Shown: in pieces, positions 16,846-26,758 of the stretch | How the letters are laid out: the number at the start of each line of letters is the position of its first letter | Position numbering within the stretch: the stretch's first letter is position 1 | Assembly: GCA_019117005.1 (NCBI GenBank) | Contig: DXAO01000041.1 | Location: forward strand, 1-60,935 | Direction: 5' to 3' | DNA: 60,935 nt | From: Candidatus Collinsella stercoripullorum | GTDB taxonomy: Bacteria; Actinomycetota; Coriobacteriia; Coriobacteriales; Coriobacteriaceae | The notes under the pieces: model-generated | Told to the model about the DNA's origin: nothing | Database searches by the model: none | What the model saw: the letters and a program-made list of their open reading frames with translations, nothing else | Position numbers and translations under genes: made by a program

Positions 16846-17637
16846 ATGGCCGACAAGCCGGTCATCGTCATCGTCGACTACCATAAGGGCAACCTGTCCA
16901 GCATGGCCCGCGGACTGGCGCGCGCGGGCGCCGAGGCGCAGGTGACCGACGATCCCGAGCGGATTCGCGCGGCAGACGGGATCGTGCTGCCGGGCGTGGG
17001 GTCCTTCTACGACGCGATCGCCTTCATGCGCGAATCGGGGCAGGACCGGGCGGTCATCGATGCTGTGGCCGGCGGTGCGGGCACGCCGTTTCTGGGCGTG
17101 TGCCTGGGGCTCCAGCTGCTGTTCGAGCGCGGCGACGAGGGCGTGCCGGACGCGCCCGGGCCGGCTGCCGCGCCGGCGCCCGCCGATGCGCCGGCGGAGA
17201 TGCCGCCCGAGCCCGCCGGCTCCGACCTCCGTGACGCCCCCGGAACCGTGTTCGAGGCCGAGGGGAAGCGCTGGGTCCGCGGCCTCGGCCTGCTCAAGGG
17301 GTCGTGCACCGTCCTCCCGGCCGACCGGCTGAAGATCCCCCATGTGGGATGGGATCAGGTGCACCTCACGCCCGCGGGCCTCGCCTGCCCGCTGCTCGAC
17401 GGGTTCGACGAGGGCGCGAACCTGTATTTCACGCATTCCTACGCGCTCGACGGGGACGCGGACGCCGGCGACATCGCCGCCCGCACGTTCTACGCGCGCG
17501 CGTTCGGTTCGGTCGTGTGGCACGGCAACATCTACGGGTGCCAGTTCCACCCCGAGAAGTCCTCGGCGCACGGCCATCGTATCCTCGAGAACTTCGTGCG
17601 CATCGTGGAGGCGCGCGTCAAGGAGGTGGGCGCATGA
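16846..17637 (+). CDS. hisH: Imidazole glycerol phosphate synthase, glutaminase subunit (with insertion)
   Basis: Class I glutamine amidotransferase that supplies ammonia to HisF. Of 263 residues, the catalytic Cys is in GVCLGLQLLFE, with His/Glu in CQFHPEKS. Conserved LPGVGSFYDA and HSYAL are present. The protein is ~60 residues longer than most HisH. The extra length is an Ala/Pro-rich segment (about residues 102-142, PAAAPAPADAPAEMPPEP...) inserted just after the nucleophile helix, before RGLGLLKG. It stays in frame and the flanks are intact. The hisA start codon overlaps the stop as ATGA. Confidence 0.95.
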   Translation: MADKPVIVIVDYHKGNLSSMARGLARAGAEAQVTDDPERIRAADGIVLPGVGSFYDAIAFMRESGQDRAVIDAVAGGAGTPFLGVCLGLQLLFERGDEGVPDAPGPAAAPAPADAPAEMPPEPAGSDLRDAPGTVFEAEGKRWVRGLGLLKGSCTVLPADRLKIPHVGWDQVHLTPAGLACPLLDGFDEGANLYFTHSYALDGDADAGDIAARTFYARAFGSVVWHGNIYGCQFHPEKSSAHGHRILENFVRIVEARVKEVGA

Positions 17638-18446
17638 TCGTCTTTCCCGCCATCGACCTCATCGCCGGCAAGGTGGTGCGCCTCGAACGGGGCGAGCGCT
17701 CGCGCTGCACGGTGTATTCGGACGACCCCGTGGCGCAGGCCCGGGCCTTCGCCGAGCAGGGCGCGACCTGGGTGCACGTGGTCGACCTCTCCGCGGCGCT
17801 CGAGGAGGACGAGGACGCCTGCGCGGCGAACTCGGCCGCGATCGAGGCCATCTGCCGCGTCGACGGGCTGTCGGTCGACGTGGGCGGCGGCGTCCGCTCG
17901 CTCAAGCGCATCGACGAGCTCGCGGGGTACGGCGCCCGCCGCATCGCGCTGGGCACCGTGCTCGTGACCGAGCCCGGGTTCGCCGAGGTCGCGGCCCGCG
18001 GCTTCGGCGGCATGCTCGTAGCCGACGTGGCGGCCCGCGACGGGCAGGTCAAGATCAACGGCTGGCGCGACGGGATCTCCCGCAGCGTGGAGAGCGTGGT
18101 GGGCGAGCTGTCCGAGCTCGGGTTCCGACATCTGGTGTTCACCGACATCTCGCGCGACGGCATGCAGACGGGCGTCGACGCGGACGCCTACCGCCGCGTC
18201 GCCGCGTGCGCGGGCTTCCCCGTGGTGGCGTCGGGCGGCATCTCGACCCTCGCGGACGTGCGCGCGCTCGCCGCGGCGGGTCCCGACGTCGTCGAGGGCT
18301 GCATCATAGGCCGCGCCCTGTACGAGGGGAGCTTCACGCTCGCCGAGGCGCTGGAGGCGGCCGGGCAGGGTGCGGCGCAGGCGGGCGCGCGCTCGTCCGG
18401 GCCGTCGGCGGCCGTATCCGGAGAGGGGGCCGGCGATGCTCACTAA
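17634..18446 (+). CDS. hisA: Phosphoribosylformimino-AICAR-P isomerase
   Basis: TIM-barrel isomerase converting ProFAR to PRFAR. Of 270 residues, [18 protein letters not shown] carries the catalytic Asp, VDVGGGVRS the phosphate loop, and [15 protein letters not shown] the second catalytic Asp. The start at 17634 gives the canonical N-terminus MIVFPAIDL and overlaps hisH by 4 nt. A ~30-residue Ala/Gly-rich tail extends past the barrel and overlaps hisF by 11 nt. Whether it also has PriA/TrpF activity, as in some actinobacteria, cannot be decided by eye. Confidence 0.95.
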   Translation: MIVFPAIDLIAGKVVRLERGERSRCTVYSDDPVAQARAFAEQGATWVHVVDLSAALEEDEDACAANSAAIEAICRVDGLSVDVGGGVRSLKRIDELAGYGARRIALGTVLVTEPGFAEVAARGFGGMLVADVAARDGQVKINGWRDGISRSVESVVGELSELGFRHLVFTDISRDGMQTGVDADAYRRVAACAGFPVVASGGISTLADVRALAAAGPDVVEGCIIGRALYEGSFTLAEALEAAGQGAAQAGARSSGPSAAVSGEGAGDAH

Positions 18447-19218
18447 ACGCGTCATCCCATGCCTGGACGTCAAGGACGGGCGCGTGGTCAAGGGCGTGAA
18501 CTTCGTGTCCCTGCGCGACGCGGGGGACCCGGTGGAGCTCGCCTCGGCCTACGACCGCGAGGGCGCCGACGAGGTGATCTTCCTCGACATCACGGCGACG
18601 AGCGACAACCGGGCGACGACGATCGACATGGCCGCGCATGCCGCCGAGGAGCTGGCGATCCCCTACACGGTGGGCGGCGGCTTCCGCGACCTGGCGAGCA
18701 TGCGGCGGATGGTCGCCGCCGGCGCGGACAAGGTCTCGCTGAACTCCGCCGCCGTGCGCGACCCATCGCTCATCACCGCCGCCGCGGCGGCCTTCGGCAG
18801 CCAGGCGGTGATCGTCGCCATCGACGCGAAACGGGTGGGCGAGCCCGGGGCGCCGGGCGCCGACCGCTGGGAGGTCTACCTGGCGGGAGGCCGCACCCCG
18901 ACGGGCATCGACGCGGTGACGTGGGCGCAGGAGGCCGCCCGCCGCGGCGCCGGGGAGATCCTGCTCACGAGCATGGACCGGGACGGCACCAAGGAGGGAT
19001 TCGACCTGGCTCTCACCCGCGCGGTGGCGCGCGCGGTTCCGATCCCGGTGATCGCGTCGGGCGGCGTGGGGACGCTCGAGCACTTCGCGGAGGGCATCAT
19101 CGAGGGCGAGGCCGACGCGGTCCTCGCCGCGAGCGTCTTCCACTTCGGCACCTACAGCATCCGGCAGGTGAAGGAGTACATGGCCTCGCAGGGCATCCCC
19201 ATGCGCCTGGATTTCTAG
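18436..19218 (+). CDS. hisF: Imidazole glycerol phosphate synthase, cyclase subunit
   Basis: TIM-barrel cyclase partner of HisH, making IGP and AICAR. The 260 residues start [20 protein letters not shown] with catalytic Asp11. Other motifs: [21 protein letters not shown] and [15 protein letters not shown] (second catalytic Asp), with GGVGTLEHF phosphate loop. The ATG lies inside the hisA 3' end (11-nt overlap) after GAGAGGGGGC, so translation is coupled. Confidence 0.97.
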   Translation: MLTKRVIPCLDVKDGRVVKGVNFVSLRDAGDPVELASAYDREGADEVIFLDITATSDNRATTIDMAAHAAEELAIPYTVGGGFRDLASMRRMVAAGADKVSLNSAAVRDPSLITAAAAAFGSQAVIVAIDAKRVGEPGAPGADRWEVYLAGGRTPTGIDAVTWAQEAARRGAGEILLTSMDRDGTKEGFDLALTRAVARAVPIPVIASGGVGTLEHFAEGIIEGEADAVLAASVFHFGTYSIRQVKEYMASQGIPMRLDF

Positions 19219-19285
19219 GCAGGGGACGGCGCCGACGGGGCGCCGGAGGCCGCGGGGCCGGGACGCCCGCGGGAAAGGAGCCGAT

Positions 19286-19618
19286 ATGGGAATCGATGAT
19301 CTGAAGTTCGACGAGCGGGGCCTCATCCCCTGCGTCGTGCAGCAATACGATACCGGCGAGGTCCTCATGGTCGCCTGGATGAGCGCGGAGTCGATCCGCC
19401 TCACCGTCGAGACGGGGACCACGTGGTTCTGGAGCCGGAGCCGCCAGGAGCTGTGGAACAAGGGCGCGACGAGCGGCAACATGCAGCAGCTGCGCGAGCT
19501 CCGCGCGGACTGCGACGGCGACACCCTCCTCGCGCTCGTGGACTCGCCCGGCCCCGCCTGCCACACCGGCAACCGGAGCTGCTTCTACCGGAGCCTGACC
19601 GGGGAGTCGGACGGCTGA
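19286..19618 (+). CDS. hisI: Phosphoribosyl-AMP cyclohydrolase
   Basis: A 110-residue Zn/Mg enzyme opening the adenine ring of PR-AMP. Motifs [35 protein letters not shown] and [10 protein letters not shown] carry the metal ligands. It is separate from HisE rather than fused. AAAGGAG is 5 nt before the ATG. Confidence 0.96.
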   Translation: MGIDDLKFDERGLIPCVVQQYDTGEVLMVAWMSAESIRLTVETGTTWFWSRSRQELWNKGATSGNMQQLRELRADCDGDTLLALVDSPGPACHTGNRSCFYRSLTGESDG

Positions 19619-19740
19619 CCGACGGCAGCGCCGGTCCAGCGCGCGTCCGGCGGCGCAGGTCCGGCCCCGACCCGCGCGGGCTGCCCGGCGCCTCGCGGCG
19701 CGGGGCCGTCCGCGCGACATTCGACCAGATTGGAGACGAC

Positions 19741-20058
19741 ATGGGTGTTCGTACCGCAAACGTGCAGGATGGCGATATCGGCAAGACGCTCGAGGGGCTG
19801 GCGGACGTGATTCACGGCCGCTGGGACGCCTCGCCCGAGGCCTCCTACACCGCGCGCCTGCTCAACGGCGAGGAGGACGAGCTGCTGAAGAAGCTCGCCG
19901 AGGAGGCGAGCGAGGTCATCATGGCATGCAAGGACCGCGACCACGACCATATCCGCTACGAGGCGGGCGACCTGGTGTACCACCTGCTCGTGACCCTCGA
20001 GCGCTACGGCGTCACGGTGCCCGAGCTCGCCGGCGAGCTCGACGCGCGGCATCGATAG
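19741..20058 (+). CDS. hisE: Phosphoribosyl-ATP pyrophosphatase
   Basis: A 105-residue all-alpha MazG-fold enzyme that removes PPi from PR-ATP. Signature: SYTARLLNGEEDELLKKLAEEASEVIMACKD, with acidic metal ligands, then RYEAGDLVYHLLVTLERYGVT. The ATG at 19741 follows TTGGAGAC. It is the last gene of the his cluster, 122 bp after hisI. Confidence 0.95.
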   Translation: MGVRTANVQDGDIGKTLEGLADVIHGRWDASPEASYTARLLNGEEDELLKKLAEEASEVIMACKDRDHDHIRYEAGDLVYHLLVTLERYGVTVPELAGELDARHR

Positions 20059-20421
20059 GGGCATCGGCACCTGCCCGCTGTGCGCCCCGACCTCGCGCGT
20101 CGTGCGCCTGCCTCGCATGCCGGCCCCTCGCGCCGGCACCCGCGGCGCGTGCCGGGCGCTCATGCCGACATCCCGGCGCCCGTGGCGGATGCCGGCCTCT
20201 CGCGCCGTGCATCCCGGCGTCCGCGCCGCGCCGCACGCCTCCGCCCGCTCCCCGAGACGGGCCGTTCAGCGGTCCCGTTTCCGCCTTGCGTTGCACGACA
20301 CCGCGTAGCTGCGGATATCCCGAAATCTTCATCAGCGTGCACGACAGCATGAGACGCGGCGTTCGGGCATACTGTCGATGAGCGGACTCGTGTCCGATGG
20401 CTGCGCGGTGAGGAGGACGAG
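20059..20421. other. Noncoding gap after the his operon
   Basis: 363 bp with no supported gene. It has short GC-rich imperfect repeats, for example TGCCGGCCCCTCGCGCC near 20118 and TGCCGGCCTCTCGCGCC near 20190. A CATACT -10-like box near 20368 may serve the next gene. No clear U-tract terminator is visible. Confidence 0.5.
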
Positions 20422-21090
20422 ATGGCACCGGTCGGATTCGAATGGATCTTCGTGATCTGGTACTACGCGACCGTGGTGGTCGGCCCGGTCATCCTGTTCG
20501 CCTTGGTTGTGCTCATCGCCGTCGTGGCCCTGCGCATCAACGGGCGCCTGAAGCGCATGATGCCCGCGCAGACGGATGCCGGGGCGCCCCTCGGGGATGC
20601 CTCGGGCGCCGCCGGGGGATCCGATGACGACGGCTCCGCTGAGCGTCGGCGCCTGCAGGACGGCTTGGAGCACGCGCGCCGGGAGCTCGACCTCGCCGAC
20701 GCCGGGCTCACCCGCCGCGAGCGCACGGTGCTGCTCGCTGCCTGCGAGGGGCGTACCTTCGCCTCGCTGGCCGAGGAGATGGGGGTTTCGCGTTCGACGG
20801 TGGGGACGTACTGCACCCGTGCGTACGAGAAGCTGGGGGTCGATTCCCGTGAGGCCGCCCTGGCGTGGCTCGAGCGTCGCTCGTTCGCCCATGCGCTTTC
20901 AGATGCCGGCCTGACCGACGGGGAGGTCGAGGTCGCGCTCATGGTCGCCGACGGCGCGTCGACGGCGGATGTGGCGGAGAGTCTCGTGCTGAGCGAGGCC
21001 GCGGTCAACAGTCGCTTGCAGCAGGTCTATTCCAAGCTGGGCGTCCATTCGCGTGCCGAGCTCGCGGCGATGCGCGGCGCCGGCCGCTAG
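20422..21090 (+). CDS. Single-pass membrane protein with two tandem LuxR-type helix-turn-helix domains
   Basis: 222 residues. A hydrophobic segment at ~9-38 (FVIWYYATVVVGPVILFALV) is followed by a Gly/Asp-rich linker to ~70 and a charged helix. HTH domain 1 is at ~96-150 (LTRRERTVLLAACEG...GVSRSTVGTYCTRAYEKLGV). HTH domain 2 is at ~164-217 (LTDGEVEVALMVADG...LSEAAVNSRLQQVYSKLGV). Both keep the LuxR recognition-helix pattern and the YxKLGVxSRxE ending. Coriobacteria are known for multi-pass LuxR membrane regulators; a one-helix anchor with two HTH domains is unusual. There is no receiver or sensor domain. A role as membrane-bound transcription factor is inferred. Confidence 0.8.
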   Translation: MAPVGFEWIFVIWYYATVVVGPVILFALVVLIAVVALRINGRLKRMMPAQTDAGAPLGDASGAAGGSDDDGSAERRRLQDGLEHARRELDLADAGLTRRERTVLLAACEGRTFASLAEEMGVSRSTVGTYCTRAYEKLGVDSREAALAWLERRSFAHALSDAGLTDGEVEVALMVADGASTADVAESLVLSEAAVNSRLQQVYSKLGVHSRAELAAMRGAGR

Positions 21091-21174
21091 GTGCCGGATT
21101 CCAGCAGGTCGGCATCGACGAGCGATGAGAAACCACAACATATAGTGGTTGATGGGGGATTCTGACACTATGAG

Positions 21175-21307
21175 GAAATTACTGTATCGTTAAATTCGGT
21201 CCCTCCGAGTAGCCAGGTGAATCGTCAGCTGCAAAACCCCTGATAGAGGCTTTACGTCGCTGAAGGGTTACTTGGAAGTCTCCGATTTAACGTTACAGTA
21301 AAATTGT
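21175..21307. repeat. ~130-bp inverted-repeat island (MITE-like or structured RNA)
   Basis: Outer arms TTACTGTATCGTTAAAT (from ~21180) and ATTTAACGTTACAGTAA (to ~21301) are inverted copies with one mismatch. Inside them, GGTCCCTCCGAGTAGCC and GGGTTACTTGGAAGTCTCC can also pair imperfectly, so the whole segment could fold into one long hairpin. It is clearly AT-richer than its surroundings. There is no coding frame. Confidence 0.55.
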
Positions 21308-21443
21308 TTACCATCGTCGGCCCGGTCGAATCCGCGTTCCGATGCCCGAAACCGCGCCCGCCGCCGTCGGATCGGTCGAGACCGCGCCCCGATACGGGCA
21401 TGCTACAATCGCGGCGACACACCCGTCGATCCGAGGAGGCTCC

Positions 21444-21803
21444 ATGCCCGTCCTGTTCATCGAATATCCCAAGTGCTCTACCTGCCGAAAGGCCAAGAAG
21501 TGGCTGGACGAGCACGGGATCGACTACACCGACCGCCATATCGTCGAGGACAATCCGACCGCCGAGGAGCTCGCCGCTTGGCAGGAGCGCTCCGGCCTCC
21601 CGGTGCGCCGCTTCTTCAACACCAGCGGGATGCGCTACCGCGAGCTGGGCATCAAGGCCAAGTTGGATGCCGGTATGAGCGACGAGGACGCTTTCGCGCT
21701 GCTCGCGACCGACGGCATGCTCGTCAAGCGCCCGTTGGTGATCGCCGACGACGCGGTGCTCGTGGGTTTCCGCGAGCCCGCCTGGGAGCAGGCCCTGCTC
21801 TAG
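21444..21803 (+). CDS. ArsC/Spx-family thioredoxin-fold protein (arsenate reductase-like)
   Basis: A 119-residue protein starting MPVLFIEYPKCSTCRKAKKWL, with CxxC at Cys11/Cys14. The family core LPVRRFFNTSGMRYRELGIKAKL and DGMLVKRPLVI are present. This is the ArsC/Spx/YffB fold. With no ars genes nearby, a reductase or Spx-like role is as likely as arsenate reduction. The ATG at 21444 follows GAGGAGG by 4 nt. In-frame extension to 21342 is rejected for lack of a ribosome-binding site. Confidence 0.85.
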   Translation: MPVLFIEYPKCSTCRKAKKWLDEHGIDYTDRHIVEDNPTAEELAAWQERSGLPVRRFFNTSGMRYRELGIKAKLDAGMSDEDAFALLATDGMLVKRPLVIADDAVLVGFREPAWEQALL

Positions 21804-21882
21804 GTGCCGAGGCTGCATGGGCGTCGGGGCAGGGACCACACCTGCCTCGTCCGTGAGATTCTAGGTGCCGAGGTCGCACGGG
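21798..21882. repeat. Short direct repeat at the arsC-like stop
   Basis: CTAGGTGCCGAGG occurs at 21800-21812 (including the stop TAG) and again at 21861-21873, followed by similar GCA(C/T)GGGC. The second copy lies in noncoding DNA, consistent with a small local duplication. Confidence 0.5.
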
Positions 21883-22072
21883 CATCGAGGTCCCGCTTTG
21901 ACGGGGTCCGGCTGTTCGCGTCGACCCGGACCCGCTTCTGCGAACGCCTTCCCGTTTCCCGGAGCTCGATATGGAGGTTCGGGAAGCGGGAGGTTTTTCA
22001 TGCTCATCGACCTGCGGTGCGGGTGCGCGGCCTCCCTGCCGTCCCGCCCGCACTCGCTTAATGGACGCCGGC

Positions 22073-22543
22073 TTAGAAGACGCCGAGGCTCATGAGGTAC
22101 GCCACGTAGGTGAACACCATGAAGGCGTTGGCGAAGATGCAGATGACGCCCAGCACCTTGCCCGCCAAGATCGCGCGGGGATAGGGGGCGTTCTGGCGCG
22201 ACGCCATGCGGCCCAGCACGATGGCCACGATGCCGGCGATGACGCTCAGGATCCAGCTCACCCACAGGGCGAGGATGACGCCCACCACACCGAAGATGAT
22301 GGTGGCGATGGACAGCCCCGGGTTCCCGGGCGCGGGCTCCTCGGCGCCGGTGCCGAGGCCCTCCTCGACGGGTTCGGGCTCGGGGCGCGTCTCGGCGCCG
22401 ACGGGTTCCCCGGCGGATGCCGCCTCGGGCTCCGCGGCGACTGTCGCTTCGGATTCCACCGCGCCAGAGCTGGCCTGCGCGCCTGCGGTTGCGGCGGTGA
22501 CGGGTGCGGTGCTCTCGGTATACTCGCTCTGATCGAGGGACAT
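22073..22543 (-). CDS. DUF4190-like membrane protein with disordered N-terminus
   Basis: 156 residues. Positions 1-~80 are Ala/Glu/Pro-rich and likely disordered. Two hydrophobic helices at ~85-115 and ~128-150 enclose IVLGRMASRQNAPYPRAILAGKVLG, which resembles the DUF4190 pattern (interhelix small-residue motif, then Gly-rich second helix). ATG at 22543 is preferred because AAGGAG precedes it by 6 nt. The function is unknown, and related proteins occur as envelope-associated proteins. Confidence 0.75.
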   Translation of the reverse strand: MSLDQSEYTESTAPVTAATAGAQASSGAVESEATVAAEPEAASAGEPVGAETRPEPEPVEEGLGTGAEEPAPGNPGLSIATIIFGVVGVILALWVSWILSVIAGIVAIVLGRMASRQNAPYPRAILAGKVLGVICIFANAFMVFTYVAYLMSLGVF

Positions 22544-22839
22544 GGTTCTCCTTCTGGTCGCAGATGGGATTGCGGGCGTGTGGGGCGCGGACGCAACCGG
22601 GTGCGGATTCGTCCGCATGCAGGCATATGGGCGTTCAGGCGGTACCGGCATCGCCGCATGCCCGGCGGGCTGCCGTCGCCCGTGCGGTTACGTGCAGGAT
22701 ACCCGCTTTGGTCCGCGGGCGTGCGCAGCCCCTGTGGAATTGTCCCGCCGGACACTGACTTCGAGTGCGCTCCATGTGGTAGCGTCATGTCGATGCAGGC
22801 GCCGCAAGGCGGGCGCCGCGCCACGTCGGAAGGAGCCCT

Positions 22840-23604
22840 ATGGATGCAGCCGAGCTCGAGGCGCTCGCGCGCCAGGTCGCGGCAGGGGAGATGACCCCCG
22901 CCGAGCTGGTGGGCCATGTGCGCGCCGATACCGTCGCCGACCTGGGTTTCGCGCAGGTCGACACCGGACGCGGCCTGCGCACCGGGGTCTCGGAGGTCGT
23001 CTACGGGGCCGGGAAGACGGCCGGGCAGATCGCGGGGATCGCGGACGCCATGCTCGCCTCCGGGCAGCGGCGCATCCTCATCACGCGGCTCGACCCCCGC
23101 AAGGCCGAGGAGCTCGCCGCGCTGGGCTGCGCGTTCACCTACCATGAGGAGGCCCGCGCCGGCGTCGTGGGCGAGCTGCCCGAGCCGGACGGCAACGGGG
23201 AGATCCTGGTGGTCACCGCGGGCACGAGCGATGTGCCGGTAGCCGAGGAGGCTCTGCTCACGGCGCGGTTCCTGGGCAATCGCGTCACCTGCGTCAACGA
23301 CGCCGGGGTGGCGGGCATCCACCGCCTGCTGCGCCATGGGGACGAGATAGCCCGCGCCCAGGTGATCGTCGCCATCGCGGGCATGGAGGGCGCGCTGCCG
23401 AGCGTGGTGGCGGGGCTCGCCGCCTGCCCGGTCATCGCGGTGCCCACGAGCGTGGGCTACGGGGCCAACCTGGGCGGCCTCACGGCGCTTCTGGCCATGG
23501 TCAACAGCTGTGCGAGCGGCGTGTCCGTGGTGAATGTCGACAACGGGTTCGGGGCGGCCTACCAGGCATCCCTTATCAACCATCTACCGGGCAAGGAGGC
23601 CTGA
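22840..23604 (+). CDS. larB: LarB, nickel-pincer nucleotide biosynthesis (NaAD carboxylase/hydrolase)
   Basis: A 254-residue protein. LarB carboxylates nicotinic acid adenine dinucleotide and cleaves the phosphoanhydride, the first step in making the nickel-pincer cofactor. The C-terminal half is a PurE-like domain (VVTAGTSDVPVAEEA, CVNDAGVAGIHRLL, VAIAGMEGALPSVVAGLA, PTSVGYGANLGGLTALLAMVNSCA). The ATG follows AAGGAG. larC begins 7 nt after the stop. larE and larA are not in the window. Confidence 0.95.
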   Translation: MDAAELEALARQVAAGEMTPAELVGHVRADTVADLGFAQVDTGRGLRTGVSEVVYGAGKTAGQIAGIADAMLASGQRRILITRLDPRKAEELAALGCAFTYHEEARAGVVGELPEPDGNGEILVVTAGTSDVPVAEEALLTARFLGNRVTCVNDAGVAGIHRLLRHGDEIARAQVIVAIAGMEGALPSVVAGLAACPVIAVPTSVGYGANLGGLTALLAMVNSCASGVSVVNVDNGFGAAYQASLINHLPGKEA

Positions 23605-23610
23605 TCGATC

Positions 23611-24993
<1,383 letters not shown>

Positions 24994-25060
24994 CGAGCCC
25001 GGCAGCGTCGCCGCTTCCTGCCGGCGCCCCCGTGTCCCTTCCGACGGAAAGAGGAGTCCG

Positions 25061-25432
25061 ATGTCCCCTATGCGAAAAGCGCTCAAGGTCCTGAGCGTCC
25101 TGGCCCTCATCGCCGGGATCGACCTGGCCATCACCCTGTGGGTCCTGCATTCGACGGGCGAGATGCAACTCGACCCCCTGCAGGTCGCGACCATGGGGCT
25201 TTCCGCCGTGCTCGGGCTCGTGGCGGGTGCGCTCGGCATCGGCGCGGCGAACGCGCCGTCGAGGATCGGGCGCCTCCGTCTGCCCATGTGGCTCGGCGTA
25301 TGGGCGAATCTGTGCAACGTGCTGCTCATGGTCCTTTCCGGGGGAATCATCCCCTCGGGGCTCGTCAGCCTCGCCATCGCGGCCGCGTTCGCGTACGCCG
25401 CCGTGCAGGTGGAGCGGGAGTCCGGCCGCTAG
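25061..25432 (+). CDS. Small four-helix membrane protein (SPxxKxLKV family, copy 2)
   Basis: A 123-residue protein beginning MSPMRKALKVLSVLALIAG, with four hydrophobic helices (~8-28, 43-63, 77-97, 100-117). The central LGIGAANAPSRIG matches the other two copies in the window. AAGAGGAG is 5 nt before the ATG. It lies 67 bp after larC but has its own ribosome-binding site; a link with nickel metabolism is not supported. Function unknown. Confidence 0.82.
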   Translation: MSPMRKALKVLSVLALIAGIDLAITLWVLHSTGEMQLDPLQVATMGLSAVLGLVAGALGIGAANAPSRIGRLRLPMWLGVWANLCNVLLMVLSGGIIPSGLVSLAIAAAFAYAAVQVERESGR

Positions 25433-25684
25433 GGCGGTAGCCCGGCATCCCCGGCTTCGCGCCGGCGGGTCCTTCGGCCGGTGGCCTCGAGGCCGGCTCC
25501 CCCGCCTTCGCGCCGACGGGCCGCTCGCCCTGCATGCTTCCGATCGGTCTTGCCGTTCGCCGGGCGCTTGGCGCCGGCGGCGCCCCGCCCCGCATGCTCC
25601 GGGCGGTCTGCGTGCGCGGGCTCCCGGTTGGGTATAACCCCCACAGCGCGGTCGGTCGCGCCGCGCGAGGGAAGGAGACCGAAG

Positions 25685-26062
25685 ATGTCATCCAATCAGA
25701 AGGCGCTCAAGGTCATGAGCTTCATCGCGGTGCTCGCCGCGATCGGCATGGCGGCGTGGACGGGCATGGCGCTCATGTTCGCCAACACGTCGACGGGCCT
25801 GCTGCTCGCCATCTGCTCGCTTGCGACGGCCCTGCTCGACCTCGTGCTCGGGGCGGCGGGCATCGGCGTGGCCAACCGTCCCGCACGCGGTCTCGAGGTG
25901 TACTACATCGGGGTGTCGTGGCTCGCCGTCGTGCTCAACGCGGTGTCCGTGGTCGTCTACGTCCTCGTACCCGGCTTCGTATGGCCCGCGGCGGTCAACC
26001 TCGCGATCGTGGCCGTCTACTTCCGTTTCTCGCGCCGCGTTCGCTTCGAGGCGCTGCCCTGA
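25685..26062 (+). CDS. Small four-helix membrane protein (SPxxKxLKV family, copy 3)
   Basis: A 125-residue protein beginning MSSNQKALKVMSFIAVLAAIG, with four hydrophobic segments and the shared AAGIGVANRPARGL. ATG at 25685 is chosen because of GGAAGGAGACC upstream. A TATAAC -10-like box near 25632 suggests its own promoter. It sits 252 bp after copy 2; tandem duplication is likely. Confidence 0.82.
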   Translation: MSSNQKALKVMSFIAVLAAIGMAAWTGMALMFANTSTGLLLAICSLATALLDLVLGAAGIGVANRPARGLEVYYIGVSWLAVVLNAVSVVVYVLVPGFVWPAAVNLAIVAVYFRFSRRVRFEALP

Positions 26063-26186
26063 CGTCCGGCGCGCCGCCCGGCTTCCGCATCGTCCCGGTC
26101 CTCCGCATCCCGGCCGACTCCGTCCGAACGCCGAACCGCCGTCGCCGCGACGCGCGGGACGGCCCGATCCTCTGGAAGGGAATCGC

Positions 26187-26756
26187 ATGAAGTTCCTCAT
26201 CGCATCCGACATCCACGGCTCCGCCTACTGGGCGGAGCGCCTCATGGCCGCCATCGGGGAGGAGCGCCCCGACCGCGTCCTGCTGCTGGGCGACCTGCTC
26301 TACCACGGGCCGCGCAACGACCTCCCGCGCGACTACGCGCCCAAGCGCGTGATCGCCCTGTTGAACGACCTCGCCGCCACGGGGAGGGTCGTCGCCGTGC
26401 GCGGCAACTGCGAGGCCGAGGTCGACCAGATGGTCCTCTCGTTCCCGTGCATGGCCGACAGCGCCCCGGTGCTCGCGCCGTCCGGCCGGGAGCTGTTCTG
26501 CACCCATGGCCACGTCTTCGGCGCGGGGTTCCACAACAGCGTGGACAACCTGCCCGAGCTGCCCGAGGGCTCGGCGATCGTCTACGGCCACACGCACGTC
26601 AAGGTGAACGAGGCCGTCCCCGGCCATCCGGGCATCTGGGCGTTCAACCCCGGCAGCGTCTCCATTCCCAAGGACGGCACGCACAGCTACGGCATCTACG
26701 ATGACAGCCTGCCGCTGAGCGAGGCGTTCTCCCACGTCGTGATGGGGGAGGAGTAG
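26187..26756 (+). CDS. YfcE-type metallophosphodiesterase
   Basis: A 189-residue calcineurin-like phosphoesterase. Metal motifs in order: ASDIHGSAYW (D-x-H), LLGDLLYHGPRN (GD), VRGNCEAEVDQ (GNC, replacing GNH/D as in YfcE), FCTHGHVFG, VYGHTHV. YfcE-type enzymes hydrolyse phosphodiesters in vitro; the physiological substrate is unclear. ATG at 26187 follows GGAAGGG. The mazG gene begins 3 nt after the stop, so the two are cotranscribed. Confidence 0.9.
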   Translation: MKFLIASDIHGSAYWAERLMAAIGEERPDRVLLLGDLLYHGPRNDLPRDYAPKRVIALLNDLAATGRVVAVRGNCEAEVDQMVLSFPCMADSAPVLAPSGRELFCTHGHVFGAGFHNSVDNLPELPEGSAIVYGHTHVKVNEAVPGHPGIWAFNPGSVSIPKDGTHSYGIYDDSLPLSEAFSHVVMGEE

Positions 26757-26758
26757 CC

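Noticed and set aside
13410..16886. 1158-codon plus-strand open frame across hisD, hisC and hisB
   Set aside because: Out of frame with three his genes; Arg/Gly/Ala-rich nonsense composition.
17140..17275. Frameshift or misassembly in hisH
   Set aside because: The reading frame and both flanks stay intact; simple in-frame low-complexity insertion.
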